The notes under the pieces: generated by a model
Told to the model about the DNA's origin: nothing
Databases searched by the model: none
Seen by the model: the letters and a program-made list of their open reading frames with translations, nothing else
In this document: in pieces, positions 45,179-54,408 of the stretch
Layout of the letters: each line of letters opens with the position of its first letter
Numbering within the stretch: position 1 is the stretch's first letter
Made by a program: the position numbers and the translations under genes
Virus record (IMG/VR): IMGVR_UViG_3300027852_000031
Location: 62,001-126,000 of that record
Reading direction: 5' to 3' (one strand)
From: a virus
DNA: 64,000 nt

Positions 45179-47523
45179 ATTTCACTCTCAACAAATTCTT
45201 CGTCTAAAACTGTATCATCTATGCCACCATTGATAAGATCCTGTGCTTTCCATAGTTTATCTAAAGCTACTACGCCCAAAAAGTCAAATTTTACAGCGCC
45301 CATTGCTTCGGCATCATACATCTCTAAACCGACGACTCTATCCTTATTCTTTGGGTCGTATACTAAAGGAACTAATTCGGCTATGGGCCTATCTGCGATT
45401 ACTACACCAGCAGCATGTTTCGATTGTGATTTTTTTGTTCCTTCTATCCTCATGGCCTGATCGAATAATGGTTTATACCAGTTATAAGCATCTCGTATTT
45501 GATCTATGTTGTGAACTGACCATTGTAGAATGCCATAATCATCTCCCTGTTCCTTTCTTGCCTGACGCAATTCATCAGCAATAGTAGCTTCATCTGGTAT
45601 AAAATGTGTAATTTCATTACACAGGTCGTGTGGAGTGATATGGATTTCATTTGGATCTTTACCTTCTTTTACTGCCTTAACTTTCATAAGCTGTTTAACA
45701 GTATCTGGGTGGGCTCTAAAGACTTCCTTCAAAGCTGCTTTACCCTGTAGTCTTCCGAAGGTTATCATTTGTGCAACATATTCCTCTCCCCATCGTTCTT
45801 TCAGGTATGCTATTACTTCATTCCTAAAAACAACCCCAATATCTGTGTCAATGTCTGGCAAACTTATATGACCACTATGTGTAGTAACTTTCTTGTCCGT
45901 ATCAAATTCGTTTCGTCCAGCTAATGTTAATCCCAAACCATATGCCAAATGCGAATTTGATTTATTATCTGCTGGTTTTAACAAAAGCATGTCGTGTAAA
46001 TACATCCACATTCTAGGGTTGTTGTGGTCTATCCACTCCACCTCTTCCCTCATATGGTTGGTAAATTCAATTCCATATTTTCGCATACGTTTCGCCAAGT
46101 GTCTCGCGATTTTTGCCCTTTCGTCGTCACGGTTTCGAGTGTGTAGTAATTCAAAATTATCAGACATCCATGACATAAAATCCTGTTGGCCAATATCAAA
46201 GTGTGGTGGAATATTTCTACTCATATTATAGAATCGTTCAAAGTATAATCCATATTCAATAGGATCTATACCAGTGATTCCTACAAGATAATTTACCAAT
46301 GATCCAGCGCCAGATCCACGACCCTTACCTCTTGGTCCATTTTTGGCATCGACAAACTTGCAAGCATCCCATACTATCAAAAAGTAATCAGCAAGACCAG
46401 CTTCGTTGATAACGATTAGTTCTTTTTTGAGTCTTGCCCAATAAACAACTTTTTGCTCATCCGTGCAATCTGATAGTTTGGTTTTAGCACCTTGTATACA
46501 TAAGTGTCTAAGATAATCATTGGAGTCTAGTCCTAGTGTGCTAGACTCTTCGTTTGTGAATACTGGAAGATACGGAGAATGACCAAGTGATGTGTAATTT
46601 ATTTTTGCCGCTATATCAAGTGTGGTTTGTAATTCCTGTTCAGTAAAATGCTCTCTCATTTCATCATATGACGGGATATAATAGTTGTCTGATACCATGA
46701 AGTCCATAACATCGCCCGTCTGCTTAAGTTTCAGATCTTGTTCTTCTCTGGTGGTGTGAAGTTGCGCATAGAGCAATAGTCTTTGGTCTTCCGCTTCTGT
46801 TTGTCTACAATAATGTGCATCAATCGTCGCTACTGTTGACACACCAGTTTCGTCTCCTAGCTGCCTCAAGCAATCAACTACTACCTTTTGAATATCCATA
46901 CCCTCATTTTGTAGTTCGAGGTAGTAGTTATCTTTACCGAATATTTCGATATGCTTATTGATTATATCAACACCAACTTGCTTCCAGTCGGGTTTAAGAA
47001 GTTGTCTAACGCCCTGCACATTAGTGCCATGTCCACTAGCTATTGTGGCTTCCCGGAAGTTAACAAATAGGCTAGAAGGCAATTCCCCGGCAATACAAGC
47101 TGTTAAAAATATCAGGTTATTTCTGCTGGCGAATTGTGTTATTCCACCAAGATGTATCCGTGGTTTACGATAAAAATAATCTGGTCTATTAGATTCACTT
47201 ATTAATTCCATTAGATCCTTAATGCCATCATCATTTTTAGCCAAAACTATTAGATGATTGCGTGTATTATTCGTATTATCTTTTATGGCGGCGTCTTTTT
47301 CGACAACGTACATTTCACATCCAATAATGGGTTTTATTTGTTTTTTCATTGCTGCGTCATAAAAGGTTTTCAAACACGATATATTCCCGTGGTCGGTGAT
47401 GGCCACACCTGGTAATTTAAGTTCGACACATCTATCGACTATATCTTTTGGGGAACACAGGCCATCCAAAAGACTATAAAAGCTATGACAATGAAGTGGA
47501 ACATATGTATTTTTTGTTTTCAT
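45175..47523 (-). CDS. dnaE-N: DNA polymerase III alpha subunit, N-terminal half of a split DnaE
   Basis: 782 residues. PHP domain: LHCHSFYSLLDG (H11, H13) and AITDHGN (D44, H45). Palm: GPRGKGRGSGAGSLVNYLVG (400s), LPDIDTDI with catalytic D557 and D559, ITFGRLQGKAALKEV, and GAVKFDFLG with the third catalytic Asp D747. The protein stops ~32 residues after KFDFLG, exactly where the fingers linker of DnaE lies; the remainder is at 34102. An unusual ~120-residue insert separates FERFYN (428-433) from LPDID. ATG 47523 is chosen because GGAGA lies six bases upstream. Confidence 0.92.
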   Translation of the reverse strand: MKTKNTYVPLHCHSFYSLLDGLCSPKDIVDRCVELKLPGVAITDHGNISCLKTFYDAAMKKQIKPIIGCEMYVVEKDAAIKDNTNNTRNHLIVLAKNDDGIKDLMELISESNRPDYFYRKPRIHLGGITQFASRNNLIFLTACIAGELPSSLFVNFREATIASGHGTNVQGVRQLLKPDWKQVGVDIINKHIEIFGKDNYYLELQNEGMDIQKVVVDCLRQLGDETGVSTVATIDAHYCRQTEAEDQRLLLYAQLHTTREEQDLKLKQTGDVMDFMVSDNYYIPSYDEMREHFTEQELQTTLDIAAKINYTSLGHSPYLPVFTNEESSTLGLDSNDYLRHLCIQGAKTKLSDCTDEQKVVYWARLKKELIVINEAGLADYFLIVWDACKFVDAKNGPRGKGRGSGAGSLVNYLVGITGIDPIEYGLYFERFYNMSRNIPPHFDIGQQDFMSWMSDNFELLHTRNRDDERAKIARHLAKRMRKYGIEFTNHMREEVEWIDHNNPRMWMYLHDMLLLKPADNKSNSHLAYGLGLTLAGRNEFDTDKKVTTHSGHISLPDIDTDIGVVFRNEVIAYLKERWGEEYVAQMITFGRLQGKAALKEVFRAHPDTVKQLMKVKAVKEGKDPNEIHITPHDLCNEITHFIPDEATIADELRQARKEQGDDYGILQWSVHNIDQIRDAYNWYKPLFDQAMRIEGTKKSQSKHAAGVVIADRPIAELVPLVYDPKNKDRVVGLEMYDAEAMGAVKFDFLGVVALDKLWKAQDLINGGIDDTVLDEEFVESEI

Positions 47524-47618
47524 ATATGTCTCCATGCTTTGTGTAATTTTATGGCAGAAACTAAACTTTGTGTAATACCAAATTGTTGTGCTATATCGAT
47601 TGTATTTAATCTCTTCAC
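47520..47618 (-). CDS. Small HTH peptide or relic of an HNH endonuclease
   Basis: A 32-codon frame reading VKRLNTIDIAQQFGITQSL then VSAIKLHKAWRHI and TGA. This is the helix-turn-helix end typical of phage HNH homing endonucleases (iA..fgvs.s.Vs.I..gk.Wkhi). The only start is a GTG that overlaps the stop of the nuclease gene upstream (GTGA), with no ribosome site, and the HNH part is missing. More likely a leftover than a working gene. Confidence 0.4.
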   Translation of the reverse strand: MKRLNTIDIAQQFGITQSLVSAIKLHKAWRHI

Positions 47619-48547
47619 ATGTTTATTATCTTTATTTCCCCATTGTCTGCCACATATTTTGTAGCAACGTAACTTTCGCCTAGTGTGTGTAGATCACTCC
47701 ATATTTTTTGACATACGTCATCTTTATTAAATGAACACATTTTACATTTCCAGCTTCTACTCCGACGAATCAATGTATCCTTGCGAATCGTGGTGAAAAA
47801 TCTATATAGCACAGATATTGTCTGGGCAATATCTTCTTGTGAAAATGAGATTGTGATTGGACCCTGGTCATTCGTATAATAGAATGTTATAATGATGTTT
47901 TTATATTGTGGATACAACAAATATATAGCCAAATGATATAATCTTGGTTGTATTTCTTGAGTCAAGAAAAATTCATCTATAGGTTCTTTCGTGGATAAAT
48001 CGGTTCTACTGCCAGTTTTCCAATCAACAATCTCGATAGTGTCTTCGTCTATCCTATGTAACAAGTCAATAAAGCCTCTAATTGCAAATTGTTTCACTTT
48101 CCCATTTTCATCTACACATTCCCACTCTTTCCCCGGCATTTCCAAAGCAAACCATTTTTCTGTATCAAGCACTTCTGCACAATAAGGATTATAAAATTTG
48201 TCATTCAAAACACTTTCCATGGCTATTCTACATTTTTTATAATCAGCAGCTTCTTTGTATTCTCCTGTTATCTTGTCTATGCGTGTTGTGGTTTTTCGTA
48301 TTGCGATGTGCGGTGTTTTGTCTACCCAATCATCCCATGCTCTATCTAATAACCACATTGGATCAACATTAGTTTTATTACGTTTTTTCAGTTTTCCCAT
48401 CCACTCCAATGCTTGGTGAACGATATTACCTTGTAATGCCGCTTTACCAGCTTTTGATCTAAGTCCAAGTATATAATTGAGAAAATAACCAAAAGGGCAA
48501 TTCTGGTATAATCTCAACGAACTTGCACTACATCTATGTATTTTCAT
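47615..48547 (-). CDS. PD-(D/E)XK nuclease, Cas4/RecB-like
   Basis: 310 residues. H44 (GNIVHQALEWM), IRGFIDLLHRID and EIVDWKTGSR give the H...D...(D/E)xK nuclease site, and IQPRLYHLAIYLL the QxxxY motif. Cys17 near the N-terminus plus the C-terminal CKMCSFNKDDVC make a four-Cys set as in Fe-S Cas4/AddB nucleases. It may process DNA ends for RecA-dependent recombination. ATG 48547 has GAGA about eleven bases upstream; GTG 48559 lies too close to that site. A second relative is at 60426. Confidence 0.82.
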   Translation of the reverse strand: MKIHRCSASSLRLYQNCPFGYFLNYILGLRSKAGKAALQGNIVHQALEWMGKLKKRNKTNVDPMWLLDRAWDDWVDKTPHIAIRKTTTRIDKITGEYKEAADYKKCRIAMESVLNDKFYNPYCAEVLDTEKWFALEMPGKEWECVDENGKVKQFAIRGFIDLLHRIDEDTIEIVDWKTGSRTDLSTKEPIDEFFLTQEIQPRLYHLAIYLLYPQYKNIIITFYYTNDQGPITISFSQEDIAQTISVLYRFFTTIRKDTLIRRSRSWKCKMCSFNKDDVCQKIWSDLHTLGESYVATKYVADNGEIKIINM

Positions 48548-48622
48548 ACCGCATCTCACTCAATAATTTACACATCGACCCCACTACATATGCTAGACAC
48601 ATAAGATAGATTCAACCACAAA

Positions 48623-49237
48623 CTAAGCCTCATTATACCATCCCTTGACCCTGGGTGTTACGTCATCCAGATCATCTCTGTGGATAAGATTAAAATGCAA
48701 TATTGATGCAGCATTAAAGAAGATTGCGCTTAAATGATCTTCGTCTGTTTCATTTTCAATAATAGAAAAAATATGTCTCATTAGACTAGCATGGAAAACA
48801 CTCAGTGGCATTCCTTTGGCCCAATTCCATGGATCATATTTTTTAGCACCCCCGCCATAGTGATTAGCCAATCTGTAATATGTTTTAGGAGAAATAATAT
48901 GAAAACTATTGTCACTATCGTCATTGTGCATTAATGGGGCATCTTTTTCTTGTTGCATAATTACATCTAAAACAATTTGTATAATGTGAATTAAGTTGTT
49001 GTTACTTGGGTCATCACCCCATCCCATGCCCAAATTCCAAAGTTGAGCTTTTATATTATCACTTACACCAAATTCATCAAGGCGTGTGAATGGGTATGTT
49101 TTAGTGTTTATAATTGTTTTTATAACAGTGGTTGGTATCAAATCGAATCTGGGTTTATCGTAATCAACATCTCTAGTAGCACCAGTATCAAATCCGCGAC
49201 GATCTCCAGAATCTTTAATATCAAATTCAGTTGTCAT
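48623..49237 (-). CDS. dATP/dGTP diphosphohydrolase-like (MazG-type N-terminal domain)
   Basis: 204 residues. DSGDRRGFDTGATRDV, then KPRFDLIPTTVI, LANHYGGGAKKYDPWNWAKG, SLMRHIFSIIENETDEDHL and AAILHFN-like helices follow the phage dATP/dGTP diphosphohydrolase N-terminal family (DUF5664). Members trim deoxynucleotide pools, and some act in phages with substituted adenine. An insert of ~60 residues separates the two motif groups. ATG 49237 is preferred because GGAG lies nine bases upstream. It is preceded by primase and DnaB. Confidence 0.75.
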   Translation of the reverse strand: MTTEFDIKDSGDRRGFDTGATRDVDYDKPRFDLIPTTVIKTIINTKTYPFTRLDEFGVSDNIKAQLWNLGMGWGDDPSNNNLIHIIQIVLDVIMQQEKDAPLMHNDDSDNSFHIISPKTYYRLANHYGGGAKKYDPWNWAKGMPLSVFHASLMRHIFSIIENETDEDHLSAIFFNAASILHFNLIHRDDLDDVTPRVKGWYNEA

Positions 49238-49252
49238 ACAAAACGTCTCCAT

Positions 49253-50392
49253 TTAATCTTCGGTTAAAACTTGCGACTTGGACACCCTGGCTAAAATAGG
49301 TGTAATTTTTTTTACCAAATCATCAGTAAACATATCGGCTATATCATTCACTGTATCCGGTGTCACACAAAATATGCGAAAATAATACATTAAATTGTCT
49401 TGTAGATGCTCCATTGCTTTAAGTCCAGCTTTATCGTTATCGAACGCTAGTATCAGAGTAAGTGCGCCCGCATTCTGTAGCATTAATCTTTGATGCTTTG
49501 ACATACTTATACCGCACAAAGCCACGCTATTCCGTATATCTGCCGTTTCGCAGGCCCATACATCCCCCGGACCTTCGCAAACTATAGCCGCGCCAGTCTT
49601 CTGAATCCATGACTTAGCATGCCATATATTATATAAAGCCAATTCACTTCTAAAGTCTTTTGAGTGTTTCCACTTGGTATAAGCCGACAGATACTCTTGG
49701 TCCGGACATCTATGTCGGTCTTGGTCGTGATATGTACCACATTCGCTACACTGATCATATATGCTTCTGCCAGACCACCCTATTACATATCGACCATTAT
49801 AATCTAATACGGGGAAAAATGATCTTTTATACATCGGCTTACCACGGGTTTCACATGAAGATATGTGGTATTTTGCTATTATATCCCTAGATACCCCACG
49901 ATTTGGGTAATATGTAGTATCTTCCTGTAATCTTGACACAATAGAAGACAATGGTAGACCCTGGTCAATAGTTTGTTTTTTCTGATTGCGATGTTGTTTC
50001 AGTAGTTTAAATATTTCTATATCCTGTGAATCTGTCTGTCCGTCGTGGCTGATCTTCAAACCCAATACGTGTGCTACGAAACACACCGATTGATAAAAAC
50101 TCCATTTTTTTTCTGTTTTGCGACCCATTGTCCCCCTGACTAATCCGAATATACTGTTAGACGGTCCTGTAATTGGATCTTTGTGACATTCTCTTGTCTT
50201 GCATTGCCAGTGGCCAGATCGCATAGCCCAAAACATAGCCCTTTGGTTGTCGCCACCATGAACAGGGCATGAAGCTTGAAGGTAATCGTTCCTTTCTGTG
50301 TAGTCCATCCCAAGAGCATCTAGCAGTTCTGTAATGCGCTCGCATGCGCGGTTTTGTATAAATTCGATGTCTTGTTCTGTGAATTTAGGCAT
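49253..50392 (-). CDS. DnaG-type DNA primase
   Basis: 379 residues. Zinc domain with C42, H45 (CPVH), C64 and C69, followed by an RNA-polymerase-like core and the TOPRIM motifs AAIVCEGPGDVWACE (catalytic Glu) and LILAFDNDKAG (DxD-like). A second Cys/His cluster (CSECGTYHDQDRHRC) lies near residue 215. Makes primers for the phage polymerase, working with the DnaB-like helicase encoded directly upstream; the helicase TAG and this ATG are separated by two bases (TAGGGATG). Confidence 0.88.
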   Translation of the reverse strand: MPKFTEQDIEFIQNRACERITELLDALGMDYTERNDYLQASCPVHGGDNQRAMFWAMRSGHWQCKTRECHKDPITGPSNSIFGLVRGTMGRKTEKKWSFYQSVCFVAHVLGLKISHDGQTDSQDIEIFKLLKQHRNQKKQTIDQGLPLSSIVSRLQEDTTYYPNRGVSRDIIAKYHISSCETRGKPMYKRSFFPVLDYNGRYVIGWSGRSIYDQCSECGTYHDQDRHRCPDQEYLSAYTKWKHSKDFRSELALYNIWHAKSWIQKTGAAIVCEGPGDVWACETADIRNSVALCGISMSKHQRLMLQNAGALTLILAFDNDKAGLKAMEHLQDNLMYYFRIFCVTPDTVNDIADMFTDDLVKKITPILARVSKSQVLTED

Positions 50393-50394
50393 CC

Positions 50395-53097
50395 CTAACC
50401 CATCATACTTGATTGTGTCACCATTGAAAATGTTTGCCCTTCGGCCAATTTGCCTATTTCTAGTTCATTTACAATGTTTATATATTCGCCACTCTCCATG
50501 CCAGGGCCATATCTAGTATCTGTTACCACCAATTTTTTGGTACCATTAGATGGTGGGTCTTCATTCAATTCGGTTTGTGTTTTCTTCTTTAGAATCGTAA
50601 AATTAGAACATAACCAAACTATTCTATCTGATCCAGAAACTACTTCTGCACCTTCTCTCTCAACACCGTCACGATTAAGTTGAACAGTAGCTAAAACTGG
50701 CAGTTTGTATTTAACTGCAAAATTATGTAGTGCTGTTATCAAAAAGCCAAGCAATTGATATTCCTGAACGTTTCCCTTCAAACCACCATCGTCCATTAGT
50801 TTTAAGTAATCATATATTATCAAACATGGTTTGGCACATCCACTGTCCGTAAAACCGACAGTTTTCGATAACCATCTTCTGGCAATGGACATTATTGCTT
50901 GAGGAGTTAAGCCAGCCACAGAAAAATGATCGATATCTAATTTCTTAATATTCGCTTGTGACTCCCATAGCGCATCAGATTCATGTTGATTTTTTACGAA
51001 CTGTCCAGTCTCTACGTGATTTAATTCAACACCCGATACAAGAGATGCTAGTCGGTGCAACTGCGTATCGCTCGTTAGTTCTGTGTCTAAATACAAAACT
51101 GGTATACCATTTTCTGCCATATTTTTTGCTACATTGATACAGAAAAAGCTGTTATGACTTACCATTCCATTCGTAATGAAACTGTGTCCATCTGGTATAT
51201 AAAAATCCGATGTCCACTCCTTGTCTGATAATAGTGAATGTATCGGATCAAACAATAGATGCGGATCTATAATTGTTTTAATCTCCTGATATTCTGGCAA
51301 ATAGTCATATATTGACAATTGATTTAATAGTTTTTGAACTACATCTCTTCTAGCTTTCCTGGTCCCTCTAATCCAGCGGTTAACGTTATCTCGCATATTG
51401 ACTCTTCGTCCTGGCAAAAAAAAGCCTCTGTGTTTTTGGATTGCCCTTTTGAGTGCTAACAGCGGCACCTTTAGGTTTGGTATCACATCATTTTTGGTGG
51501 AAGACGGTTTTTCGCAAAATGAATTAAGTAATTTTTGCTTCCTTTCGATACCAAATCCTATCAGATCGCGGAAAATAATTGCTGATTCTACGTTTTGTAT
51601 TGCAATCTCCCAATACACATTGGGTTTTGTGTGTCCGGGTGGGACTATATGTCTTATTCTGGTTTTTGACAATATTCCTAAATTCAACAACATTGCCTTT
51701 AGTTGAATAGCTAGTTTTTGTGAATTTGTAGTAGCTGTTACTCCTCTTTTTTCTACACAACCATCAGCATCAAAATATCCACGTAAAGCCCGACAAACAA
51801 TTTCTTCTTTACATGTTCTAATAGTCGTAGGAAAAATTTTGCGATTATTTTCATCATAAAATCCCAATGATAATATTTTTTTTGCAATTTTCACCCTATT
51901 GCATCTTATATGGAATTTGTTTTCTGTTCCTATGTCACCGCCACAACGACCAATAAATGTTCTAAATTGCTCTCGGCAGTGTCCATTAATTGAAGCTAGT
52001 TCGACGATTGTATCGTTTATACAACCATCGCCAACCAACAATCCAATAACATATGCGTCATTTATGTCGATAGTAGCACTACCCCAGTATCTATCCCCTC
52101 TTCTACACACTAAATAATCTTTTGACTTCAAATCTTCTGTGTTCTTCCATTTGATTTTTCCATCGGTATCTAGAATTTGCACAGGGTGGTTTGGGGTTGC
52201 CGACAAGGTATTCCCATATTTGGTTTGTATCTTAATTACATCAACAAAACCATTATTCCACCAATACTCGGGTTGTTTTTCATCGCCATTTGAATTCAGT
52301 AATCTCAAATCCGAACTACATAATTGTGGTAATGCTTGTTGGAAATTTGTGGATTTAGCGCAATACATTTCGTATGGCATTAAAATACCAAGGTTAGTCA
52401 ATACTACCGTACTGAAGGAACCGTGACATTTTCCAATTTTCGGCCTAGCGCCAATAACGTTCACAGTAGCAGGACGTAAGCCACCACCTATTGCTATATC
52501 CCACTTAGTAAAACCAGTGGGAAGACCTACAATGTCTTGCGGTGTTGTGGCTAACGATTGCATGACATGCTGGAATGAATCTCCTAGTGAAACCACACCT
52601 GCGGTTTGGGATACGGTGTTCCCCGTAAATTCGAATATGGGTTCTTCGATGGCACTAATAATTTCATCTACACCTTCTGCTCCAGTTATCGATGTTAAGG
52701 TTTTTTGTATTTTAGTTACAGCAAGATATCCCTGTCTAGCTAATGATAATTTGTATATTGCTATAACCATAGCCTGAACGTTATCCCGAGACAGACCAGT
52801 TTCATCTATTATTGATGTCAAATACTCAGTGTGTTTTCCTCCAGCGGCAAAAGAGGCATATCCCAAAATCCTGGCAGTAGCCTGTATGCTAGGTAAATCA
52901 AATGTTTTTGTATCTTCTTTGTGAACCATGTGTGAAAAAATTGCAAACAATTCCTGATTATATTTCCAGTATAAATCTTTAACATTGATGATATCTTCTA
53001 CTTCGAAGAAACAATCAGAACCATACGTAGCTATGCCCGCCATGACGGCTCGTTCCATGCCAGAGTCTTGTAGTATAGCATTTTGTTTATTGCGCAT
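50395..53097 (-). CDS. dnaB: DnaB-type replicative helicase interrupted by an intein
   Basis: 900 residues before splicing, about 474 after, the usual DnaB size. The N-terminal helical domain is residues 1-160; GLPTGFTKWDIAIGGG leads to the Walker A GARPKIGK, which the intein splits after Lys223. The C-extein resumes SFFCINVAKNMAENG, then LYLDTELTSD, Walker B LIIYDYLKLM, VQLNRDGVE (the Q/N motif) and a final arginine-finger region TDTRYGPG. ATGC follows the upstream TAA as TAATG. An unspliced protein would lack a P-loop, so splicing gates activity. Confidence 0.93.
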   Translation of the reverse strand: MRNKQNAILQDSGMERAVMAGIATYGSDCFFEVEDIINVKDLYWKYNQELFAIFSHMVHKEDTKTFDLPSIQATARILGYASFAAGGKHTEYLTSIIDETGLSRDNVQAMVIAIYKLSLARQGYLAVTKIQKTLTSITGAEGVDEIISAIEEPIFEFTGNTVSQTAGVVSLGDSFQHVMQSLATTPQDIVGLPTGFTKWDIAIGGGLRPATVNVIGARPKIGKCHGSFSTVVLTNLGILMPYEMYCAKSTNFQQALPQLCSSDLRLLNSNGDEKQPEYWWNNGFVDVIKIQTKYGNTLSATPNHPVQILDTDGKIKWKNTEDLKSKDYLVCRRGDRYWGSATIDINDAYVIGLLVGDGCINDTIVELASINGHCREQFRTFIGRCGGDIGTENKFHIRCNRVKIAKKILSLGFYDENNRKIFPTTIRTCKEEIVCRALRGYFDADGCVEKRGVTATTNSQKLAIQLKAMLLNLGILSKTRIRHIVPPGHTKPNVYWEIAIQNVESAIIFRDLIGFGIERKQKLLNSFCEKPSSTKNDVIPNLKVPLLALKRAIQKHRGFFLPGRRVNMRDNVNRWIRGTRKARRDVVQKLLNQLSIYDYLPEYQEIKTIIDPHLLFDPIHSLLSDKEWTSDFYIPDGHSFITNGMVSHNSFFCINVAKNMAENGIPVLYLDTELTSDTQLHRLASLVSGVELNHVETGQFVKNQHESDALWESQANIKKLDIDHFSVAGLTPQAIMSIARRWLSKTVGFTDSGCAKPCLIIYDYLKLMDDGGLKGNVQEYQLLGFLITALHNFAVKYKLPVLATVQLNRDGVEREGAEVVSGSDRIVWLCSNFTILKKKTQTELNEDPPSNGTKKLVVTDTRYGPGMESGEYINIVNELEIGKLAEGQTFSMVTQSSMMG
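51151..52428 (-). mobile_element. Intein with LAGLIDADG endonuclease, in DnaB Walker A
   Basis: 426 residues. Starts CHGSFSTVVLTNLG (block A); SATPNHPV is block B; VIGLLVGDGCI and ALRGYFDADGCV are the two LAGLIDADG motifs; it ends HSFITNGMVSHN with +1 Ser. From about residue 345 to the end it aligns with the RecA intein (shared RHIVPPGHT, RRDVV.K.LNQ, IDPHL.FD). An additional helical unit after the endonuclease (NRWIRGTRKARRDVV) is shared by both. Confidence 0.93.
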
Positions 53098-53642
53098 TAT
53101 GACATTCGACCCTTTTTAGCATTTAAACATTGCTGACATTTTTGTCCCATCTTACCATCAGATCTACTAGAATCAAACTCTTTATCACATTCGTTGCATT
53201 TAACCTTGTATTGTTTATGGGTTGGTCTATTGAGTTTAACTTTGCGATCTTTTGTCTTTTCTGCTCGTATTGTATTGGCCCGAACTTCTGTCGGATCAAT
53301 TTCGTTTGTAATAAAAACAGTTTTGCCAACTACAGATTCTGTTACTTGTGTTACTGATGGTGTCTCATCCATTATACGCTCTGTATCATTTTTCTTTGTT
53401 GTTTTTTTAGTTTTTTTCTGGGTAATTTTCTTTTTGGTTTTTTGAGGTAAATTTATGGTATTATCAAAATATTTGACGATATTTTGGATTTTAGATATCA
53501 TTTCTGGCGGTGTTAATTCAACTTCATTTGAATCACTACATGGAGGAGCTATCCATTCTCCAGTTATTTTTTCAAAACCATTGCACACCTGTTGCCAATC
53601 GCCATCTATAATTCCATTCTTAATTATATCTAACGGATTCAT
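53097..53642 (-). CDS. Hypothetical protein with C-terminal zinc ribbon
   Basis: 181 residues. Residues 80-110 are a Lys/Thr-rich basic linker (KTKKKITQKKTKKTTKKN). The C-terminus has CNECDKEFDSSRSDGKMGQKC..C, a C2C2 zinc ribbon. Likely nucleic-acid-binding. It overlaps both neighbours (ATGA with the gene upstream, TAATG with dnaB), so it is co-translated with the helicase. It could be a helicase-loading accessory, but no loader homology is seen. Confidence 0.55.
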   Translation of the reverse strand: MNPLDIIKNGIIDGDWQQVCNGFEKITGEWIAPPCSDSNEVELTPPEMISKIQNIVKYFDNTINLPQKTKKKITQKKTKKTTKKNDTERIMDETPSVTQVTESVVGKTVFITNEIDPTEVRANTIRAEKTKDRKVKLNRPTHKQYKVKCNECDKEFDSSRSDGKMGQKCQQCLNAKKGRMS

Positions 53643-54058
53643 ATATTTGTTCCTTCATTATATCTAGCTCTTACTAACCCATTAATACTCTGACATATTA
53701 CCTCGATGCGTCTGGCTAGATATTGTATCCTTTCTAATCTAAGGCTAGCCTTTTTTATCCATTGATTCAATTTAGACCTATCGTCGCATGATAATATTTG
53801 CTGAATTTTATCAGCCCATTTTAAAAAAGTATTACACTCATTAACTTTCTGTTGTAGAAATAATGCATATTGCGATAGAATTACAGCATTCTCAGACAAT
53901 TCGACAGACGATTGTAATCTCATATCTTGTCTTGTCAAGCCCAAAATATTTTCTATCTCATCTGTTCCTGGATTGTAGATTGGCAAACTAAGCGACTTAA
54001 TCCAGTCGTCCATTTCTTGTTTATATTTAGTCGTTTCTTCTCGTAGATTATTCATCAT
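53639..54058 (-). CDS. Hypothetical helical protein
   Basis: 139 residues, strongly helical (LRLERIQYLARRIEVICQSI, YALFLQQKVNECNTFLKWAD), with no Cys cluster or catalytic motif. ATG 54058 lies 11 bases inside the end of the endonuclease-like gene, and the stop shares ATGA with the next gene. Function unknown. Confidence 0.55.
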   Translation of the reverse strand: MMNNLREETTKYKQEMDDWIKSLSLPIYNPGTDEIENILGLTRQDMRLQSSVELSENAVILSQYALFLQQKVNECNTFLKWADKIQQILSCDDRSKLNQWIKKASLRLERIQYLARRIEVICQSINGLVRARYNEGTNI

Positions 54059-54407
54059 ATATTTCTATAAGTTTAAATCCGTTTAATTCGCACCAGTTTC
54101 TTTTCCTCTGATCTGTATCCTGTTGTTTATGAAAATCTTGTTTCGTTTTATGGAAATGTTTGATATGTGTAGTATGTTGTTTACCATGACATTCAACTAC
54201 CACATTGACAGATGGAATGAAAAAATCTAAAATAAATTTTTCATCAGATACATATACTTCCTCAAAAATAATGTCGTGTGGATACTCTTGTAGTAGTTGT
54301 TGACCAATCTTATATTGAAAAATAGATTTTGACTTATCGTATGGTCTTAAGTGTTTGGTCCGAAGCTTAAGCTTGCACGTACCACCATTCAGTGATTTTA
54401 TTTCCAT
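54048..54407 (-). CDS. PD-(D/E)XK-like small endonuclease
   Basis: 119 residues from ATG 54407. FILDFFIPSVNVVVECHGKQH gives the D...E-x-x-x-Q/K-like site of DUF559/Vsr-type nucleases, followed by a basic helix (HFHKTKQDFHKQQ) and a closing GFKLIEIYDE strand. Related in pattern to the gene at 23378. It lies between the two intein-bearing genes dnaB and recA. Could be a homing or repair endonuclease. Confidence 0.55.
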   Translation of the reverse strand: MEIKSLNGGTCKLKLRTKHLRPYDKSKSIFQYKIGQQLLQEYPHDIIFEEVYVSDEKFILDFFIPSVNVVVECHGKQHTTHIKHFHKTKQDFHKQQDTDQRKRNWCELNGFKLIEIYDE

Positions 54408-54408
54408 T

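Noticed and set aside
34102-47523. Split intein joining the two DnaE halves
   Set aside because: Neither new terminus has Hint blocks, and the break is not at the cyanobacterial DnaE intein site.
54048-54407. Group I intron with homing endonuclease between dnaB and recA
   Set aside because: The gene is flanked by intact, overlapping genes and there is no room for intron RNA or split exons.
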